Positions 24,594-33,500 of a stretch of DNA of 64,000 nucleotides are shown here, piece by piece. A program made the translations under genes and the position numbers. The stretch comes from Myxocyprinus asiaticus (taxonomy: Eukaryota > Chordata > Actinopteri > Cypriniformes > Catostomidae). The notes beneath the pieces were generated by a model. It made no database searches and had not been told where the DNA came from. It saw nothing but the letters and a program-made list of their open reading frames with translations. The stretch lies in contig NC_059349.1 in assembly GCF_019703515.2 (NCBI RefSeq), positions 23,036,744 through 23,100,743 of the forward strand, read 5' to 3'. Every line of letters starts with the position of its first letter. Position 1 is the stretch's first letter.

Positions 24594-27500
24594 TATATAC
24601 ATATTTCTGCTTTTCATTTACATGGTATTAATAGTTTATCCATTGCCATAATGGAGCCCCCCCCAAAATGAATGAATTGCTAGATCGGACAGATAACTTA
24701 ATTACAACATGGGAGTTAATGTGTCTGTGATTCTATAAGAAGTGACACCTGTAGGCCACTAGAAATAACAGGGTGTTCTTCATGTTAAGTGCTGTATGTT
24801 TGGTTAAACACAGATGACCATCTTCCCCCAGATTATGATCGGGGAAGGGATTCTGTATTGCTGTCTGGCCAGAAGAAATCTCAGCATCAAAACAGAAGCT
24901 AACATAAATGCTGCTGGCTGCAATTTCAACTCTTATATCCGACGTGCTGTGAGGTTTGTGGGTGGGTGTATATTTTTCTGCCATCTGTAACTTTATAAAA
25001 AAGCCTTGATTCACCTGTATCACCCAAATGTGTTTTTCGTCTTAGTATGGGCATTATGACTGATATGGCAATGTACTGATATCCCTCAAACATTATGATT
25101 ATTTAAAAAAAAAATACAAAAAATTCATTCCTTATCCTAAGTGTAAACTGCTGCAATTAATTCAGTCCGAAACACTTAACAGAAAGACTCCATTTAAACT
25201 TTATTTTTATTATGGAATAATACATTTCCGTCTTGGATGTGCTGTCTATATGTTTTTTGTAAGCATCATTTTAAGAAATTTAAGATTAAATGTTGAAAAT
25301 CTTGATGTACATTGATATAATATACAACATTCGAAATGTAAACACAACAATTACATCATTGTTATAATAGCATACTGAATTGTGTTTGGTCTTCTTTTTT
25401 GCATCTATTTGCAGACTGAATTGAGATTGGTAGTGTCTTTATTGCATATATTTAATCATTTATTGCTGCCTTTACTCTGCACAGTCACTAAATGTTCTAA
25501 TTTTTGTGTCAAAGTGGCTCTGATGCTGCATTTCAATTTGAGTACAACCAAAGCCAAAAAACTAATCTTATCTAAAACTTTAACACTATTCTTTTGCTGC
25601 CATACAAACTCTGCTATTTCCTTCAGGAAATGCAAATCTACTTTTGTCTGTTTCATCTTTTTTTTTTTTTTTATTAGTTTAAAATTCTCTTGTAAATGAG
25701 GTCTGATATTAAAAATGAAAGCTCCATCTATTTTATCATACACTTATGAAATCGTCCTACTACTTATGAAATCTACCGCTTGCATTTGCTTTGAATTACT
25801 GAGAAAAGGCTGTGCATGTGTGTGTACTTGTGCGATTGTGTCTCTTGTTATCAGGGGTTCATGTGTTCGGCCTGTGCATCACAGCACTCATCACAGATAT
25901 TATCCAGCTGTCCACAGGATACCATGCCCCCTACTTCCTCACTGTGTGCAAGCCCAACTACACCAGCCTCAACACTTCCTGTAACGAAAACTCTTTCATT
26001 GTGGATGACATCTGCTCAGGGCCTGATCCAGCGGCCATCAACGCTGGCAGGTCAGTAAGCATTATCTGTATCATATTGTAGTTCTTCAACCCTAATGCTT
26101 AATATGCACAATAAAGGTCTAAATTTGGACAGTGTGGGTAAGTATGTGATTAGTCATGGTTATGATTGCAAAGTCCGGTAGCACATTTTTTGACTGCATT
26201 AAGATTAACCTGTGTTCTGGATAATTTCACTCTAATAGAAGTCTTTTAAGACATATCAAATTACAGTTTATTTGCTCAGAGTTCAAATGGGCAACCCTGT
26301 TGGAAAAACTAGCATAGATGGTCACCAGCACATACTTTGTGTTTTGGATGCTGATGTGCTCATGCACCTGCCAGAATTCGTAACCAACTTAAAGAGATAG
26401 TTCACTCATAAATGACTCACCCTAACGCCACCCCAGACGTGTATGACTTTCTTTCTTCTGCTGAACACAAACGAAGATTTTTAGAAGAATATTTCAGCTC
26501 TGTAGGTCCTCACAATGCAAGTGAATGGGTACCAAAATGTTGAAGCTCCAAATTCACATAAAGGCAGCATAAAAGTAACCAATAAGTCTCTAGTGGTTAA
26601 ATCCATATCTTAAGACGTGATTTGATAGGTGTGGGTGAGAAACAGATTTATATTTAAGTATTTATTTATTTTGTACTATAAATTTCCACATTCACTTTCT
26701 TCTTCTTTTGTTTTTGCCGATTTGCATTCTTCATGCATATCGCCACCTAGTGGGCAGGGAGGAAAATTTATGGTAAAAATGGACTTAAATATTTATGTTT
26801 CTCATCGACATCATATTGCTTCTGAAGATATAGATTTAACCACTGGAGTCTTATGGATTACTTTTATGCAGCCTTTATGTGAATTTTGGAGCTTAAAAAT
26901 GTCGGTACCCATTCACTTGCATTGTGAGGACCTACAGAGATGAGATATTCTTCTAAAAATATTTGTTTGTGTTCAGCAGAAGAGAAAGTCACATCTGGGA
27001 TGGCATGATGGTGCGTAAATTATGAGAACATTTTCATTTTTGGGTGAACTATTCCTTTAACCAGCAAGACATCCTTGGTCAATTAGCTCCACAAGAAAGG
27101 CCATGCTGGTTGACCAGAATATTTTGCTGGTGAACAACATGGCTATGCTGTTCAACCAGCTAGATCAGCACCAAACCAGCATAAACCAGACTGGACAAGC
27201 ATGGAAATTCAAGCTGATCTTTTCAGGTTTGGGGTGGTTTGATATTTTTTTAGCATTAAAGATTTCTCCTCATTTTAAAGCTAACCCTAAAACTGAAACG
27301 TCAGTGATGTTTAGCAATATACACACACAAAGATTATGAATTATATTTCTAATGCATGCCTAAGGCATTTTCATTTGACCTGCTATGCAACAGCTCTGTA
27401 CACCAAAAGGTCTGATTATATCACTTGATTAGTATATAATCTGTTGTCTGCAGTAAACAGTTTGCAGAACAGTGAAGGCAACAGAATGAATGTGGCGCTG

Positions 27501-30500
27501 TCCTTTGGCACATGGTGTTCCTGTAAAACCCACACAGAGTTCAGTCTTGGTGCTGTGCTCACAACTCGGCTCACTATTCCAGCACACCCACACACATCCA
27601 TTTGCGCAGCTCTGCTTTTCAATCTATTACTCATTTCATACACTCTCAATAGCCCCAGTTATAGCTATTTTGTGCAGATATTTGTAATAATGTAAAAACT
27701 GTATGTAAAGAGGATTATTATGGTCCATACACGAAGTTACATTAAGGCTCACTATAGCATTATACAGTTGTTTGATGTACATTGAAATGTGTCTTAACAA
27801 TATCAACATTTCTAGCAGACATTTCCAATGGTCATGAGTCGGCTAGTAGATTAATAAGGTCAACGAGTTTATCGAAATATTTTTATTTTATGATTAATTT
27901 TGCTGTTGATACGGTGGTGCTTTAATTAGCATTCTGACAGCATTCTGTGCTTAGATTGTTAGACAGTTTGTATGGTAAAAACCTCTCTAAAAAGTTGCAT
28001 CTTTAAATAAATCCCTTTAAAGCACCGCTAAAGCCATACAAGTGCAGATGGATATTTTTGCCCAGGAGTGTTGTATTTTCTCATTTTACTTGTATACAGT
28101 ATTAATTATACTGGACTTCCTAGTCGATTTTTAAATTGGTAGTTTTGCAGCGATCTAATTTGGCACACTATAAGAATTGTTGGCAATATCATAACACTAT
28201 TTTGGGCTCTATTTTCGTAAGCGCGCAAAGAGCTGCGCTAAGTGCAAAGAGCTGCGCTAAGCGCAAAGTCCATGCGCTACATCTTATCCAATTTTTGTGA
28301 GAATGCTAATTCTAAGTGTAATTTTCGTGCCAGTGCAAAGTGGGTGTGGGTGGAAATGGACTATATAATAGGACACAGATGGTGCTGGAGAAGAACCTCC
28401 AAATTAAATTGCACTTGACCCAGCCCATCAGCGCCTTGCGCATCCGATTTTGCCAAACCCACTTGCGCCGAGACTTTGCTCATGCTTGCACAAAAATTTC
28501 AAAACTTCATGGCCATGCCCATTGACTTTGTGCTTATGACTTATGGCATAGCACTATGCTTAGTGCTAGCGCTCTTAAAATAGGGCCCTATGGATGCAGT
28601 GATCTGTGGCTTTCTGTTCCTGTCTGTCTTTTAACATTATTCGGACATTAACATTACCTCAAATATGTTCAGTGTTAAAAAGGTCTCATAATCTAAAAAG
28701 ACTGTCTGTCTCTCATTGCAGGAAGTCCTTTCCATCTCAGCATGCCACTCTGGCAGCCTTTGCGGCTGTGTACATCTCTGTAAGTAATCCACTTGACACA
28801 TGGCACAGTTGACTCATGAGATATGTACATGCATGCCAAAAAAGGTACTGTCTTTTCCTCTACCATGCATTCACTGAAACTTCAAAAAGTTGGTCTCCTG
28901 TGTTGTGAGCATCAAAGTGCTTCTCTTCCACAGATGTACTTCAATGCCACCCTGACTGACTCCTCCAAGCTCCTGAAGCCACTCCTGGTTTTCTCCTTCA
29001 TCATCTGTGGCATTATCTGCGGCTTGACTCGCATCATTCAGTTCAAGAACCATGCCGTGGATGTCTACTGTGGCTTTCTCATTGGAGGGGGCATAGCCGT
29101 CTACCTGGTTAGTCTTGCTGTCATAGAACCTGTCAAAGGCACTGCAAGGTTAATAAATACTTTCATAATACTGTGACCGTGTCAACACTGACTCAAGAGA
29201 AGAATCATGGAAAATTAGCAAGGAGCAAAAAGACAATGCTGTTTCAATGGAGTTATAAATAGCTCGCACATGCGAATCCCTTATGGCACCATTTCTGCTC
29301 CCCACCCACACACACCCTCACATTCTTCCCACCATTTCTTTCATTTTCTCTCACTCTCTCTCCTTCCTCTCTGCTCAGTATGCTCTGAGGGCTATGTACA
29401 CCTTGTGATTACTAACACTGACAACAATGCCAAAACTCCTTTAGGAGAAATTAACACAGTTAAGGTAAATCAGGTCCTTGTTTTATTGTTTGCATAATGT
29501 ATGTTAATTTGGCCAAGGGATTAGCTATGTAATGCTATTTTACTCACTGAGTGTGAAGTGCCACACTTGGTGTACTGCATATTCACATGCTTTGTGTGCA
29601 TTAATATGAGGAAAGTTCTCAACACGTTTGTAATAGTGACATCTGTTGATTCATATTGAGATACATGAGATGCAAGAGACATAAGACATACATGAGACTG
29701 TGTGTGAATGTGCAAATGTGGAAGTATGCATTACTGTGTGCATTGTACAATGCAAAATGCAAAATAATGTGCAATATGCTGGTTCCAAAAGTCAAAATTA
29801 TATGACCATAGAGGTATTTATTATTAACTATAACGTAAAAACTAGGGCTGTCAATTTAACACGTTAATTCAGTGTGATTAATTATTTAAAAAATAACACG
29901 TAAAATAACTAATTATGCCTAAGGACCGTAATAAGTATGGGTGTAAATATTTGCAATGAAAACAATTCAACGGTTCCTTATATGACAGTTACAATGCATT
30001 GGAAATCTGAAATTTGTATACGATTAATTTAGATCCAATTTGATTATTTAGAGCAATTCATAATTATTTTCCAAAAATATGCAGAAAAAAGATTCTAAGT
30101 TTTTACTGAACATTCTTAATTTAGACAGCACAGACATGAAACAAGACTTGAGCACTAGAGTCACAAATGCAGTTAGGACCAATTTGGCTTTTGTGTGGCT
30201 GCAAATATGAACAGAAAAATAAAACTAATGTTACATGCTATGATTTATTATAGATCTGATATTAATAAAGTATAAAATTATGAAACATGATTGATGCAGA
30301 CACATACACAAACAGATGGTGTGCATAGATTGCAATTCATCAATGCATTTTTACACCCACAGTAATAAGTAATGTTCACCTTTCTGTTTTGACAAGTGTC
30401 AGTCAGCAGGGGGCAGTATGCGCAATTCCAGCAAAACAGGTAACTCGCAGCTGTACAGAGAAAGCACCACGCTTTTACTGACAGCAAGCAGACAGTACAA

Positions 30501-33500
30501 GAGGAGGACAGATTCTTGCATTCAAACACAGCTTCAAACTACGTTTAACTTGACACAGCATCCTAATTTATAATGTGACGCAACATACGTGAGACGCTTC
30601 AAAACCATCTGTCTGCTGCATGTGTACATAGATGCGTCCTTAGAAAAGCCCTTATAATAAATCTACCTTGAGCAAATTGGCAAATTCAATTGCAAAATTT
30701 TTCAGATGTTCTGTGATATAAAACAATATATTACCTTTTAAAGACACTTTTTGTATTGTCTAATCACTGCTTTACTTGTGTGCCACAATGTGTAATGTAT
30801 TTTAATCATCTAAATGATTATAGTTATTAAATATTATTTTACAAGTATTTAATCATTATTTAATGTTATTTTTATTTGAGTACCTTGCTCTGCAAATATA
30901 GATACATGCAATTAATTGCAATTAATTAGATTAATGAATCTGCATATAATGTAATTAATTTGATTTAAATTTTTTATCAATTGACAGCCCTAGTATAAAC
31001 CTTTAAAGACAGATCTACCGTGAGCTCAGAGGTAGTTAATAGATGGTATATGCTTCTGTTGAAGCCATTGGTCAGTGTTATTTTGACTTCCCATGAACCC
31101 ATGATTCTAAGGAGGAGAATCAGAGAATCACAGCAAACAAATACAGCAAAAGAGCACAGTAGTGACCACCTACTTCCATAACGCACTGCAAACTGTGACT
31201 GTCTCCCTACACTCTCAAACTACTTATATATTTGTATATAATATACATGAATATTTTTGCAATGTACTTTACATTTTTATTACGTCATTCACAAAGTCAT
31301 GCGTCATTGCTTCATGGGATTGTAGTTCGTTTCCTTATTAAAAAACAGTAAGTACACAGTTTTACCTTTTTGTCTGATTTTAAAATACTTCTTTGCTTCA
31401 AATCAAAGTTTGTAATGTTGTGATTCACCTTGGAGATGGTTGATTTAGTTCATGGCTTCAAACTTTTTTATGAAGTACTTGAATGAAATAAATAAATGAA
31501 TGAGAAAAATACTCCCAGAACCTAGACAGTTGAAAAAGTGGGTGGGCAATGTTGCATACTATATACAGTACAGTGTTGTCACGATACCAAAATTTCATTA
31601 GTCGGTACCAATACCAGTAAAATTTCACGATTCTCGATACCAATGTATTAAAGAAACTTTACTAAAATGAAAACAGAACAATTGCATTTCAACATACCAT
31701 TGCATTTTTTATATAAAATAAAATGCTTCTGTAAAGATCTTCACATTACAATCTAAAGCACAACATTGGTCTTATTTTTTGTCAAATAAAGTGCTGCACT
31801 ACAGCGCATCACAGTATAAATGAAAACATTAATAAAAACTTTTATTCAGTACAAAACCACTCTTGCTGGTAAAATATTGCTTAAACATTATTATTATAAT
31901 AATTATTATTGTGTATATACATTTTAGTGAACATTGCATTTTTCTATACAGTATAAACATGTTTCTGTTGCATGTTTTTATATGAAGGCTTTTCAGTTTG
32001 TGTGTGTTTTTGACGGTAGCTTCACAGCTCTGGATAAGCAGTTGTTTAAATGGCCCAGTGTGATTATTAAAGCACAAATTCTGCAATTTAGTTATATAAA
32101 CAAAGTCTGCAGGCACAAAACAATTCACAGTGAATAAGCGCTCTGTTCTGTCATCTATTATAATATGCACAGCATGCGTGATGCACTTAATGCTGTAATT
32201 TTAACATATTAGCGGATTCACACTTTCACTGTAAAGCATGCAGCACATGCAGACAGTATAATTATTTAATTAAATTGCATCCTTTTGCAGTTTAATAGTC
32301 ACATTGGACCTACCATTATTTTAATTATATTAATTAGGCATTAATTTTTCCCCAAATTTCTCAAATTCGTATGTGAGCATTTGAAAGAAGCCTTGTGTCA
32401 TTCAGACAGCGTGGCGGCTCAAATTGAGTCGGTGCTCGGTACTTCATAAACACTGGTATCGTGACATCTTTTTAATTTAGTTTCGACTTGGTACCGAAGT
32501 ACCAGAACTTTTGACATCCCTATACAGTACAATACAGTACAGATAAAGGAGATTTTAGTACAGTAGTAAAATGCTGCCTTGTTGCTCTACTTCAGGGTCT
32601 GTATGCAGTCGGGAACTTTAAACCTAGTGAAGACACATCTCTGAAGACACATCAACTCCAACTTCTACAGCATCAGCATCACCGGCAAACACAACCATCA
32701 CAACCTCCACCACAGCCCCAGCCAGTGGTGCCTCCACCTGCCATGCGGGAGCCGCTGAGACCCCTACCCAATCTGAACACAGATCCACCGCGCTTACTAC
32801 CACCTAAGAGTCTGAGCATGCGGGAACGTCCCACCTCGGCGCGCTCGGAAAGCATCCTGCTACGTGGACCCTCCCGAGAGCACAACTCCATGTCAAGCTT
32901 GAAGAGGGCAAGCACGGAGTTGGAGTGCATTACGCCACCCAGTCCACTCTGCAAAGAGAGCTTTGTGACATTCAGTAACACCTTGCCTCGCGTACATTCA
33001 ACGGGAGTTGAGGAACATGTGCCTCGCCGCCACGCAGCCATCCATGCCTCCATGGACTCCACACGTTCCAAGCAGCTGCTCTCACAGTGGAAGATCAAGA
33101 ATGAGAACCGTAAGATGTCACTGCAAGTGATGGAGGCTGAGGCTTGCCAGTCTCCCCAACGCAACATGCAGCTCCGCTGCAGTTCTGAACCTTCTGCCGT
33201 GGGCTTGGATGGTGAGCTACGTGGTGGACCCCCTGGGCAGTACATGAAGCTTGCTGCCAGCGCTGTGCCACTAGCCAATCATAATAACACTGGTGGCCTG
33301 GCAGGTGGAGCTAGGGTATCCATCCAATCACGGCCAGGCTCCTCCCAACTGGTACATATCCCTGAGGAGACGCAAGAGAATGTGAGCTGCTCCCCTCAGG
33401 AGGACAGTGGGGAAGTGGATGATAGTGGGGGAGGGGGTGGGACTGCACGCTCTAAATGGCTGAAGGTGGCCGAGAAGAGCACAGTCTGCAGGAGTAACAG

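Noticed and set aside
24733..25023. A 96-codon open frame on the - strand over plppr4 exon 3
   Set aside because: The opposite strand encodes a conserved PLPPR4 exon with correct splice sites and phases; the - strand frame is its shadow.
28823..29176. A 117-codon + strand frame that could be read as a separate small gene
   Set aside because: Its useful part is plppr4 exon 6; the ends run into intron sequence past good acceptor and donor sites.
32679..33278. A 199-codon frame antisense to plppr4 exon 7
   Set aside because: It arises from the GC-rich coding exon and has no family resemblance; the + strand frame is clearly PLPPR4.
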